64,000 nucleotides of DNA from Bifidobacterium sp. ESL0728 (GTDB lineage: Bacteria; Actinomycetota; Actinomycetes; Actinomycetales; Bifidobacteriaceae): positions 62,001 through 126,000 of the forward strand of contig NZ_CP113925.1 in the NCBI RefSeq assembly GCF_029392015.1, given 5' to 3'. The notes under the pieces are model-generated. The model was not told the DNA's origin. It did no database searches and saw only the letters and a program-made list of their open reading frames with translations. Positions 24,476 to 33,146 of this stretch are shown here, in pieces. How positions within the stretch are numbered: position 1 is the stretch's first letter; each line of letters opens with the position of its first letter. The translations under genes and the position numbers were made by a program.

Positions 24476-26857
24476 CTAGAAGCCCTTCTTTTCGGTATCT
24501 GGGGAATCGACGTTCGTGGTGGGCATACCCCCTACTGTAGCGCCACGGGGCGCAACAGGCGAATCGTTGATCCTTGTTTCTTGCAACATTTCGGGCTTCC
24601 CTGTTTGGTTCGTGCCCCAATTATTCGCATTATTCGTTTGTGATAAGTCGGAATTGTTTGAATTGTTTGAATTGTCTGAATTATCCGAATCGTCGGAATT
24701 GTCTGGATTATCCGAATCGTTCGTTTCGTCCGTTTGCGGCACATCCGGTTCGTCCGGTACGCCGAAATTGCCGGGAATGCCCGCGTCTTCGATTTCCTCC
24801 GTACGCGCGAAGTTGCGCTCGGCCGGCGTGAGGTTGGCTGAGGTGGCGTCGGAGGAGGTGAGGTTGGCTGAGGTGGCGTCGGAGGAGGTGAGGTCGGCCG
24901 AGCCGGCGTCGGAGGAGGTGAGGTTGGCTGGGCCGGCGTCGGATTGGGTGCCGTTGATGATTTGGCTGAAGCCGTCGGCGGTGTGCGCGCTGCTTCGGAC
25001 AGACCGTGTGGTGCCGTTGCCGCTGGCGTTCCGGTTGCCGTTATCGCTGACGTTCCGGTTGGCATTGCCGCTGGTGTTGGTGCCGCCGTTGTCGTTGCTG
25101 TCATTGGCAGTGCTGCCGCTACCGTTATCGTTGCCGTTTCCATTACCATTATCGTTTACGCGACCGCGAGCGTCAGCCCCGCCAGGGAGTTTGATGCCGA
25201 ATTTGCCGGCAAGCGAGCGGGCGATGGGCATCAATTCGTGCGTACGCAGCACCCACAGCGTACCCACGTAAAGCAGGATGATGACGATGGCCAGCACGCA
25301 GCAGACGCCAACGGCCTGGAACCAGTTCATGTGCCCGCCGCGCACGCCCGAGCCCGGCTCGATGTCCGAATGGAACAGCGCGTAGACCGGGTAGCGCAGC
25401 AACAGCCCGCCGGCGATGGCGATCAGCGTGGCGATGATGCCCTTGGTGTAGGTCGCGGTGATGCGCTTGCCGTCGATATTGCCATCGAAACGTTTGCGGA
25501 TCATCACCAGCAGCGTCGGGAACGAGAGAATATAGCCGGCCGCGCTTGAGAACGCGAGCAATGAGGCCCAGTTCGAAGGCGAGATGAAGAGGCAGCCGAC
25601 CAGCAGAATGCCGATTTGTATGACGTTTTGGATGACGACGAACAGGAATGGATGGTAGCCGTCCTCGAAGCCGTAGAACGTGCGCTGGATGAGCAGGTAG
25701 GCCGAGGAAATCGGCAGGCTCAGCGAGAGCAGACTCATCGGTGCTGCCATCAGCACGGCTTCCTTGACGCTGACGCTGGGAAGCAGGGCCAGCGCAATCG
25801 GCGTGGGCATCACGACGAAGGCGACGGTGAAGAAGCACATCATCAGCCATACGTTGCGCAGGGATTCGCTGAGGTCGCCGCGCGCGGCGTCGATGTTGCG
25901 GTCGGCGATGGCCTGCGCGATTTTGGGGAAAACGGCCGTGGCCACGGAGACGGCAATCAGCGAATACGGCAGGATGTAAATGGTGTACGCGTTCTGGTAC
26001 GAGGCGTTGCCGGCGACGTCGAACTGGCTCAAGTGCTGCGCTGCGGCGGCTTTCCCGGGGATGCTGGTGAGCACGCGGGTATTGACGATGTTCGAGATCT
26101 GCCCGGCCACGACGATGCCGAGGCTCCATGCCGCCACGGAACCCATCGAGCGCAGGCCGATGCCGCGTATCCCCCAGCTCGGGCGGTAATGAATGCCGAT
26201 GCGGAAGAGCGGAACGAACAGAATCAGCGCCTGGAAGGCCACGCCGAGCGTCCACGTTCCGGCGGTCAGCGCCATTTTGCCGGCGGTCCAGTAGCCGAGC
26301 GGCTGGTGGCTTGAGCGGCCGAACACGAAGATGAACACCGTGAAACCGATGCAGCTGATGACGTTGGCGCCCACCGAGCTCCACGCGTAGGTGCCGAAAT
26401 GGTCTTTCGCCGCCAAAATCTGGCCGATGACCGTGTAAAGCCCGTAGAAGAAGATCTGCGGGACGCACCAGAAGGTGAAGGAGGTGGAAAGCGCGAGCAT
26501 ATCCGGACCGGCGTGCACGTAAAGCCGCACCAGAAGCGGGGTGAGCGCCGCGACGAGCGCGGTGACCCCGGCGAGCAAAACGATGGCGAAGGTGATGAGC
26601 TTGTTGAGCCGGTCTTCGGCGTCCTTGGCCTTGAGCGTCCGTACGATCTGCGGAACAAGCACGGCGTTGAAGATGCCGCCGGAAACGAGCGTGAAGATGA
26701 CCTGCGGAATGGTTGAGCCGGCCTGATAGGCGTTCGCCGCCAGCCCGGTGGTACCAAGAGCGGCGGCAAGCAAGATGGTGCGAATCTGACCGGTGACGCG
26801 GCTCGCGGCCGTGCCCACGGCCATAACCATCGAATTATGACCTACAGAAGAACTCAT
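24476..26857 (-). CDS. murJ: Lipid II flippase MurJ with long disordered C-terminus
   Basis: Flips the peptidoglycan precursor lipid II across the membrane. Residues 1 to about 530 contain the MOP-superfamily fold with about fourteen helices; typical stretches are MAVGTAASRVTGQIRTILLA, GGIFNAVLVPQIVR and PYSLIAVSVATAVFPKIAQA. The remaining 250 residues are a Asn/Asp/Ser-rich tail with four 10-residue SDA(T/G)SANLTS repeats (30-bp period at about 24830-24950) and a run of DNSDNS. Its ATG overlaps the DUF6049 stop in an ATGA. The Mycobacterium protein instead carries its pseudokinase in this C-terminal position. Confidence 0.93.
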   Translation of the reverse strand: MSSSVGHNSMVMAVGTAASRVTGQIRTILLAAALGTTGLAANAYQAGSTIPQVIFTLVSGGIFNAVLVPQIVRTLKAKDAEDRLNKLITFAIVLLAGVTALVAALTPLLVRLYVHAGPDMLALSTSFTFWCVPQIFFYGLYTVIGQILAAKDHFGTYAWSSVGANVISCIGFTVFIFVFGRSSHQPLGYWTAGKMALTAGTWTLGVAFQALILFVPLFRIGIHYRPSWGIRGIGLRSMGSVAAWSLGIVVAGQISNIVNTRVLTSIPGKAAAAQHLSQFDVAGNASYQNAYTIYILPYSLIAVSVATAVFPKIAQAIADRNIDAARGDLSESLRNVWLMMCFFTVAFVVMPTPIALALLPSVSVKEAVLMAAPMSLLSLSLPISSAYLLIQRTFYGFEDGYHPFLFVVIQNVIQIGILLVGCLFISPSNWASLLAFSSAAGYILSFPTLLVMIRKRFDGNIDGKRITATYTKGIIATLIAIAGGLLLRYPVYALFHSDIEPGSGVRGGHMNWFQAVGVCCVLAIVIILLYVGTLWVLRTHELMPIARSLAGKFGIKLPGGADARGRVNDNGNGNGNDNGSGSTANDSNDNGGTNTSGNANRNVSDNGNRNASGNGTTRSVRSSAHTADGFSQIINGTQSDAGPANLTSSDAGSADLTSSDATSANLTSSDATSANLTPAERNFARTEEIEDAGIPGNFGVPDEPDVPQTDETNDSDNPDNSDDSDNSDNSNNSNNSDLSQTNNANNWGTNQTGKPEMLQETRINDSPVAPRGATVGGMPTTNVDSPDTEKKGF

Positions 26858-29811
26858 TCGTCAGGATCTTTCTTACGGTTAAATTGGCGCCACAGGCCGA
26901 GCGCGCCGAGGACCAGCGCGATGGCAATGAAAATCATGCCGCTCATGTCGCTCAAACGCAAGGTGCTGGTGATGCGTGTCGATTGCGGGGTGGAGAAGTC
27001 GTCTCCCCTGCGGTCGGTGAGCGCGAGGTGCGCGGTGGCCGTGCCGGAGGTCGAAACGCGCACATTGAACGTGGTCTGGGCTTCGCTGCGGGCGGGGATG
27101 GAAAGCGTCACGAAACGTGTCGTAACAATTTCCATCGAATCGGAAAGCGAAGAGACTTTCACCGTGACCGGGTAAGGGTGGTTGTTGCTCACCGTCACCG
27201 GCATTTTCGCCGACTCGCTTAAGACGGTGATGGATTCCGAAGGGGTGATTTTGATGCCGTCCATCAGTTGGGCGGCGAGGTTCTGGGCGCTCGCGCCCAT
27301 GCGTTTGGCAACGGTGTTGTTGCTGGAAAGCGCGTGCAGGGCGATGGAGTTTTGCATCGAGGCGATGGCGGCGATCCAGTCGCAGCCGTTCTTCGAGCGT
27401 TTCGCCGTGGTGTCGGCATCTTGGCGGGCGAGGGATTGCGCGTCGCCGGTGTCTGTTTTGCCGCCGTTGGCATCGTTGGAGTTGCCGGTGAGTGGGTTGT
27501 TGCCGTTGTTTCCGTTGCCGCCGTTGGTATTCGAAGACGAGGAGGAAGAAGTGTTTCCGGAATTATTTGTATTACTTGATTTGTCGGAACCGCTGGTTTT
27601 GGAGGAGTTTCCGGACTGGCCTGAAGCCGAGGCGCTTCCTGCGCTCGAGCTTGACCCTGACCCTGACCCTGAACCTGTGGCCGAGCCGGAACTGGAACTG
27701 GCTCCCGCCCCCGATTTGGCGCTCGATGAGCCGTTTTGCCCGCCTTGCGTTTTCGATGCTCCGGAATTACTTGAATCGCTGGAATTCCCCGACGAGGACG
27801 AATTGGAGGATGAATCGGACGGTGAATTGGAAGACGAATCGGAAGAAGATTCATCGAGAATAGATGATTTGAACCGGTCGATGTCGTTTTTGCTTGCCGT
27901 GAGCGTGGCAAGCGTCTGCCGGATATTCTTCAACGTGGAAGCGCGGATGTTGGGCGAATCGGGAACCAGCGTGGTGGCCTTTTCCGCGGAAAGATAGGCT
28001 TTGGCCTGGTCGAGATCGCCCATATTGCTCAGCTTGAGCCACGGCGCCTGCTCCACAGTCTGCATCAAAGTATCCGCGTCCATCGCGTTGCTTTCGGAAT
28101 TCGCGGTTTCGTTGTCGAAGCAGATCAGCAGGTTGCGCGTGGCGTAGGGGCTTTCCATCTGGTAGAAGGCGCTTTGGGCCATGAAGCGCGCGAGCCGGCC
28201 GGCGGGGCTTGATTCCCCGTCCACGGTTTTGTCGGTCGCCTTGCCTTGCGCCAGGCGGCTCAGCTCGTCCTGCCCGGTGAGCACGGTGACGTCGCCGGCC
28301 GGAGTGTGCACGATGTATTTGCCGGTGCGGATGGTGGAATTGGTGTTGCTGTCGCCAGCGCCCGTCGCATCCGGCGCGATGACGGTGGAATACCCCTGTG
28401 CTCTGGCCGTTTCCAGCGAGGCCATTGTCCACTGCCCGCGCCCCGGCCAGGCGTAAGCCGGCGCATTGGCGTTGCCGTCGCCCAAGGCGTCGCGGTATTC
28501 CTTGAGCCCCGTTTCCGCGTTCCAGTCTTTGGCTGCAATCCCGGCTTTTTCGTAAGCGCTGCCGTCGTTGATGGCGGAATACGCGGTGATATCGAAATCG
28601 CCGGACTGCATGATTCCGCTGGATTTCGGCGGTACGGGAAGGCTTTGCGCCAGCGTCGGATCGGTGATCACCTGCAGGCCGGGATGCTTGTTGACCAGCT
28701 GCTCGGCGGCCTGCGAAAGCCTGTGGGTATTGACGATTTTGCTGGTATCGTTCTCCCCCGCGGTCATGAATTGTGCGAGTTTTTCGCCGTCAATCTGCCA
28801 GCCGTCGCTCGTGAGCGGCAGGGCGATGGTGATATCCATCGGCGGTGTGCCTGCCGTTTTGAGGCCGTCGGTGGAACGCGTCAGGAAGGTGTGGGTGGTA
28901 TTGAAATAGTTGTTCCCCGATTTTGAGGAAGTGTTGCCGTTGCCCGTCGTATCCCGAACGAACGAATAATCGATACGCACCGGTTTCGGCCCCCACGAAA
29001 GCATGTTTTTCAGGCTCGGCTGGTCCGGGTTCGCGTCGATGGTGACGCTGGTTTTCTCGCCTTTTGCGATTGTCGGGACGCTGGCCTGCCCGATTTGGTT
29101 GGGCACCTGGATCCGCGAATTTCCCTGCGCCCACTGCTGCAGGTCCGAACGCGAGGCGAAGGTGTAATAATCGTTGACGGCCACGCTCAATGTGCCCGCC
29201 GGCAGCGCGTCGTCACTCAGGTTTTTGATGGCCACGCTCAGGTGGTAGCCGGAATTCGAGGTGACCACAGGGGTTGAGGCGGCAACGGTGACTTCGGCTT
29301 CTTTTTCCGCGCCGTCGGTGTCCTGCACGCTGGGGGCCGAGTTGTCTTGGGAACTGTTGCCGGTGCTGTTTTGCGTTGAACGCCTTGAGGAAGATGATGA
29401 ATTATTTGAGGAGCGCGGCGTCGTGGTCGTCTGCAGGTTCGGTGTTTGCCCTTTTAATGTTCCGTTTGGCTGCGATGGAGCCGGTTGGCTTGGAACGGCT
29501 GGTTTTGCCGGTTCCGTATTGGTATCGTCGTTTGGCGTGGAAGGCGAGGCGGGGGTTTGCGACGTGCCGGTATCGCCGGGTTCCGAAGTGCTGCCGGAAG
29601 GTGGGGTCGTTTCTGCCGGGTCTGCGGCGAATGCGGTATTCGGCGAGAAAACGAGGGCGGACGCGCAAAGCAAGGCTATGGCGGACGAAACAATCGCCGA
29701 AATCCGATTGCGGATCAGCGATTGCCTGTGTTGCGCATCGGCGCGTGCGACGCAGGTGTGCGAGCGTTTCAACCTTCTGCCTGCCTGTTCAGTTTCTTGG
29801 CGTAAAGCCAC
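26854..29811 (-). CDS. DUF6049 family secreted/membrane protein
   Basis: 985 residues, homologous by layout and position to mycobacterial Rv3909, the conserved neighbour of mviN. There is a signal-anchor helix (SAIVSSAIALLCASALVFS) and a Pro/Thr/Ser-rich region to about residue 150. A large extracellular part follows, with a low-complexity Ser/Gly/Asn stretch at about 640-790. Then come a beta-rich domain (ITVLSESAKMPVTVSNNHPYPVTVKV), one C-terminal helix (MSGMIFIAIALVLGALGLW) and a basic end. It begins with GTG inside the Nudix gene (43-bp overlap) and ends in ATGA with murJ. Function unknown, probably in the cell envelope. Confidence 0.85.
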   Translation of the reverse strand: MALRQETEQAGRRLKRSHTCVARADAQHRQSLIRNRISAIVSSAIALLCASALVFSPNTAFAADPAETTPPSGSTSEPGDTGTSQTPASPSTPNDDTNTEPAKPAVPSQPAPSQPNGTLKGQTPNLQTTTTPRSSNNSSSSSRRSTQNSTGNSSQDNSAPSVQDTDGAEKEAEVTVAASTPVVTSNSGYHLSVAIKNLSDDALPAGTLSVAVNDYYTFASRSDLQQWAQGNSRIQVPNQIGQASVPTIAKGEKTSVTIDANPDQPSLKNMLSWGPKPVRIDYSFVRDTTGNGNTSSKSGNNYFNTTHTFLTRSTDGLKTAGTPPMDITIALPLTSDGWQIDGEKLAQFMTAGENDTSKIVNTHRLSQAAEQLVNKHPGLQVITDPTLAQSLPVPPKSSGIMQSGDFDITAYSAINDGSAYEKAGIAAKDWNAETGLKEYRDALGDGNANAPAYAWPGRGQWTMASLETARAQGYSTVIAPDATGAGDSNTNSTIRTGKYIVHTPAGDVTVLTGQDELSRLAQGKATDKTVDGESSPAGRLARFMAQSAFYQMESPYATRNLLICFDNETANSESNAMDADTLMQTVEQAPWLKLSNMGDLDQAKAYLSAEKATTLVPDSPNIRASTLKNIRQTLATLTASKNDIDRFKSSILDESSSDSSSNSPSDSSSNSSSSGNSSDSSNSGASKTQGGQNGSSSAKSGAGASSSSGSATGSGSGSGSSSSAGSASASGQSGNSSKTSGSDKSSNTNNSGNTSSSSSSNTNGGNGNNGNNPLTGNSNDANGGKTDTGDAQSLARQDADTTAKRSKNGCDWIAAIASMQNSIALHALSSNNTVAKRMGASAQNLAAQLMDGIKITPSESITVLSESAKMPVTVSNNHPYPVTVKVSSLSDSMEIVTTRFVTLSIPARSEAQTTFNVRVSTSGTATAHLALTDRRGDDFSTPQSTRITSTLRLSDMSGMIFIAIALVLGALGLWRQFNRKKDPDE

Positions 29812-30425
29812 GCGATTTTACGTTCGTTAGGATAGCTCAGCACGCGGTCAAGGTCATCGAAATCCACCCAGATTGCGTCTTCCGCTTCATGGTCGGGGTC
29901 GCCTTCCACGGTCAGGCTGCCGCCGATTTGACGTAATGCAAAGTGATGGACCAGCTTGTGGACGCGCTCGGACTGGCCGGTGAACCAATAGTCGATGGTG
30001 GCGATGGAATCGATGACTTCGCCCAAAATCCCGGTTTCCTCGTGTACCTCGCGTACGGCGGTCTCTTCCGGCGTCTCCCCTTTTTCGATATGACCTTTCG
30101 GCAGGCACCATTCGAGGTGTCCGCTGCGGGAATGGCGTGCGATCAGCGCGACACGGTTATGGGTATCGAAAATCAAGCCGCCGGCTGAATATTCGCGTGC
30201 CACGGGCAGTTCCTGGGCGTCGAGCGTCGCGAATTTCATCGGCCCGTGGGTGGCGCGATGGTGCGGCATCATCTTCGGTGTCGGTGCCCCGTCCGGCTCG
30301 ATGAAGCGGACGATATGCCCTTCGGACTCGGAAGTATAAAGGAGTTTGTCTTGCCTGTCCTCGTTTTGGGCATGGTCGCCCGAGGCGTTGGCCATCATGC
30401 GGGCCAGGTCTGCGGGCGTAATCAT
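29769..30425 (-). CDS. Nudix hydrolase (MutT4-like)
   Basis: 218 residues. The Nudix box is complete at residues 111-133: GHIEKGETPEETAVREVHEE followed by TGI, matching GX5EX7REUXEEXGU. It hydrolyses a nucleoside-diphosphate-linked substrate that cannot be named from sequence. The first 60 residues form a loose extension. The gene opens the leftward envelope operon, as Rv3908 does in mycobacteria. GGAGGT lies only one base before the ATG at 30425, which is unusually close. The upstream region carries one copy of a 51-bp direct repeat. Confidence 0.92.
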   Translation of the reverse strand: MITPADLARMMANASGDHAQNEDRQDKLLYTSESEGHIVRFIEPDGAPTPKMMPHHRATHGPMKFATLDAQELPVAREYSAGGLIFDTHNRVALIARHSRSGHLEWCLPKGHIEKGETPEETAVREVHEETGILGEVIDSIATIDYWFTGQSERVHKLVHHFALRQIGGSLTVEGDPDHEAEDAIWVDFDDLDRVLSYPNERKIAWLYAKKLNRQAEG

Positions 30426-30449
30426 ACCTCCAGCTTACTCAGAAGGATG

Positions 30450-30500
30450 TGCAGGTAGGGTAACGGGATAGCAAACGGCACAAAACCGGCCGGAATCGGG
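30450..30500. repeat. 51-bp direct repeat, copy A
   Basis: Begins TGCAGGTAGGGTAACGGGAT and ends CCGGCCGGAATCGGG. Copy B at 33081-33131 differs at only two of 51 positions. Together they bracket the restriction-modification genes. Copy A lies 25 bp upstream of the Nudix start and probably contains its promoter. Downstream (30501-30628) nothing else is evident. Confidence 0.85.
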
Positions 30501-30628
30501 TTCAGGAGACCTAGCGCTTTGAATTGGCATTTTCACTCGTTAATACTTTTGGTCCGGCTTATCTGATTCGTGAACAAGTTACGGGATAGCCTAGGAACGC
30601 TAAAATTCTTGCATCTGCAATTTCGCCA

Positions 30629-31330
30629 TTACGCACAGCGAATATCGTTGGAAGCCTTCAAAGTCGCGATAAATTTTTCATAGGTCAAATCCTTCGAAGG
30701 CTCTTCTACCGTTCCCTTTTCAGGGTTCACAAATGCCAGCCATACCGCATTGTACATGTTCTTTTGGCGAAGTCTGGTGCAAAGAATCTGGAATCGATCG
30801 AGATAAGACTTATTATTAAAAACTTGATCAATGGAATAAAACTTGCTTTTGGGCTTTGTAATTTTTCGGCTATCCTCGCAATCGCGGACAAGCATGACGT
30901 AGCCCAAAGCAGGCGGAACTGCGCTGTTGCCTAAAAGATTTTCGGAGCTGGCGGTTTGAGCGTCCACAGCTGAACCGAGCGATTCTTCCACGCGGTTATT
31001 CGCGTTGTTGCCAAAGGAGCTGTTGATGGTTTTCAATTCAACGGCTGCAACGAGTTCATTCTCGTGGAAAGCAACAATATCCCAGGCTTTTGTGGGGCGG
31101 AACCAACCGGGTATGGACAGTTCCCCGCGTTTTATATGTATCCCGTCTTTATCAAAGCCCTTTTTGACGAGATCATCTGCAATCAACTCAGCGAGCTTAT
31201 CGAGATGCTTTCCAGAAGTGATACCTTCGCGATTGCCTTGGTCGGCTTGCCCGTGTGTTTCCTGTTGTTCTTTCGCTTCGTCGATGGCGGTATAGACTCC
31301 GAGGACCGCAGCCTTTACGTCGTCACGCAT
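30629..31330 (-). CDS. Type II restriction endonuclease, PaeR7I/XhoI family
   Basis: 233 residues, family-typical. It should cleave CTCGAG, the sequence recognised by PaeR7I and XhoI. Family landmarks are SIPGWFRPTKAWDIVAF, VAAVELKTINSSFGNNANNR and GYVMLVRDCEDS. The PD-(D/E)XK active site reads as Asp84 and Glu98-X-Lys100. Start at ATG 31330, where ATGCGTGA overlaps the methyltransferase stop codon; translational coupling would make the nuclease depend on prior methylase synthesis. Base composition is lower in GC than the surroundings, consistent with transfer. Confidence 0.88.
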   Translation of the reverse strand: MRDDVKAAVLGVYTAIDEAKEQQETHGQADQGNREGITSGKHLDKLAELIADDLVKKGFDKDGIHIKRGELSIPGWFRPTKAWDIVAFHENELVAAVELKTINSSFGNNANNRVEESLGSAVDAQTASSENLLGNSAVPPALGYVMLVRDCEDSRKITKPKSKFYSIDQVFNNKSYLDRFQILCTRLRQKNMYNAVWLAFVNPEKGTVEEPSKDLTYEKFIATLKASNDIRCA

Positions 31331-32951
31331 GATGTTTCTCGTTTCTTGTTGCCTTGTATGCGGCTTGGGTGTAAGTAGAAGCCTTGTCGCGGTTGCGCTC
31401 GCGGAAAGCGAGACGTAGGCCGTTCCGTATTTCTGGCGAGAGGTCGTCATATTCCGGTATGTGAAGCAGCTTCAGATATTGGGCTTGGAAACGCAGCGTA
31501 TTTCCCCTCATTTTCACGCCCAACGTGTCAATGAACATCTGTGTTTGCCGGCTCATCAGCAAGCCGCCCAACACTTCCAAATCCCAGATATCCGAGTCTA
31601 TCCAATAGCAATTGTGGTGAGGATATTTGCCTTCGGAAAGAATGGGATCCGGGTGGGCTGCGAGATCAGGCAGCAGAAGCAGTGGGCGAGAGAGCAAATC
31701 GAATTTCGGTTTGTCGATGGTGCGATACCATTCAGCCTCATTCTTTCGTGCTATGTGCCTGCGTTCGAGACGAGTGCGGTGCGCTTCGTAATACGCTTTC
31801 AGTCTCGGGTATTTGCTCAACGTAACGAGGTCGCCGTTTTTACTCCATGGATTGATGAGCCAACGTTGTCTGTCGCTTTGGCCGCGCCGGTAGTCTCGCA
31901 TATAAAACAGTGGCAAAAGGCGTGACGGCTCAACGATATTTGGGTTTTCGGTCAGGAAGATGTCGTCGCAGCCGGTTGCAATCCCGATGCCGATGCCAGC
32001 AGCTTCGACCAGTTGCGGATACCGGTCGACGGCTTCATGCACGAAAGCGACATCTTCGGCATTCCCCAAAGAGAAAACCCTATCGCCCGACGGTTTTTCC
32101 AACACAGCACCCGAGCAATGTGGAGCCGGTTTATCGGCTGAAGGGTGTTCGAGCCAAGCGTGCAAAGAAGGGATGTCCGCATATGAGAAATCGCTCTCGC
32201 AAGAGACATATGCAAAGGAATCGTTTCGGCGCTGCTTGGTGATGGTTGTAATGGCAGGGTAGGCGTCGACTTCGGAGGCAAAGGCGTCGACACCGTACAT
32301 CCGAATATGGCGGGTCAGGTTGAAAGCGGAGCCAAACAGGTCATTGTCTCGGTTGAGTTCGGCGCGCAGCTTGCGTCCGTAGGCGTTTTGCATCCAATGA
32401 TCCGAGCAGATGAAGCCCAATGTGCCGCCGTCGTTGAGTAATGAAAGCCCCTTGTCGAAGAAGCCGATATAGAGGTCGCATCCGGCGCTCATACAGGGCA
32501 ATGCCTTTACGTAGGCTTCGCGCTTTTGGCGGTTGATTGATACGGATCTGATATAGGGAGGGTTGCCTACCACCCAGTCGCATGCTGGAGCGTCGGTCAG
32601 CAGGAAATCCGCGCAGATGAACCAAGAATTTATAAGGTTGGTTGCGACGGAAGCTGGGCAGCCGTGCTCGGCCAGAATCTTTGCCGCTCCTTCTTGGGCT
32701 TTTTTGAGGGCAACCGGGTCGAGATCATAGGCTCTGAGGCAACGCGAAAGCTGCTGCCAAGAGAGGGAACCTTTTTGTTGTTCCGTCGCATTACATAGTC
32801 GATCGATGATCTGTGAAGTAAATGAGCCTTCTCCGCAGGAGGGTTCCACAATACATTTGGATAGGATGTCATGTTTGTCGTCATAGCCAACCAAATCCAA
32901 AATAAAGTCGACGACCCATGGTTTGGTATAGATTTTGCTGCCTTGAGCCAT
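31323..32951 (-). CDS. Adenine-specific DNA methyltransferase of the PaeR7I type
   Basis: 542 residues. N6-adenine methyltransferase that should protect CTCGAG sites from the partner nuclease. The AdoMet-binding motif I is VEPSCGEGSF (about 35-44) and the catalytic motif IV is NPPY (about 130-133) in DWVVGNPPYIRS. Gamma-type motif order with a C-terminal recognition domain matches M.PaeR7I. I start at ATG 32951 (MAQGSKIYTK), which has AAAGGCGG upstream. The frame extends 41 codons further up but without a ribosome site. It is first in the two-gene operon. Confidence 0.9.
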   Translation of the reverse strand: MAQGSKIYTKPWVVDFILDLVGYDDKHDILSKCIVEPSCGEGSFTSQIIDRLCNATEQQKGSLSWQQLSRCLRAYDLDPVALKKAQEGAAKILAEHGCPASVATNLINSWFICADFLLTDAPACDWVVGNPPYIRSVSINRQKREAYVKALPCMSAGCDLYIGFFDKGLSLLNDGGTLGFICSDHWMQNAYGRKLRAELNRDNDLFGSAFNLTRHIRMYGVDAFASEVDAYPAITTITKQRRNDSFAYVSCESDFSYADIPSLHAWLEHPSADKPAPHCSGAVLEKPSGDRVFSLGNAEDVAFVHEAVDRYPQLVEAAGIGIGIATGCDDIFLTENPNIVEPSRLLPLFYMRDYRRGQSDRQRWLINPWSKNGDLVTLSKYPRLKAYYEAHRTRLERRHIARKNEAEWYRTIDKPKFDLLSRPLLLLPDLAAHPDPILSEGKYPHHNCYWIDSDIWDLEVLGGLLMSRQTQMFIDTLGVKMRGNTLRFQAQYLKLLHIPEYDDLSPEIRNGLRLAFRERNRDKASTYTQAAYKATRNEKHHA

Positions 32952-33080
32952 GAGCCACCGCCTTTCATTGCAATCCGTTTCAACTATAGGTCTCAGGTAG
33001 GAATCAAGGCAAGACGTAGAGAAAACTTGAGTATGAATTGCCATACTTATGGAACCCAGCAGATCTAAGTGCAAAAGAAC

Positions 33081-33131
33081 TGCAGGTAGGGTAACGGCAT
33101 AACAAACGGCACAAAACCGGCCGGAATCGGG
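33081..33131. repeat. 51-bp direct repeat, copy B
   Basis: Second copy of the repeat at 30450-30500, in the same orientation, with two substitutions (in GGGATAGC versus GGCATAAC). It lies between the end of the BspA-like gene and the methyltransferase, where it may supply the promoter for the restriction-modification operon. Confidence 0.85.
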
Positions 33132-33146
33132 CTGACATCACTTAGC

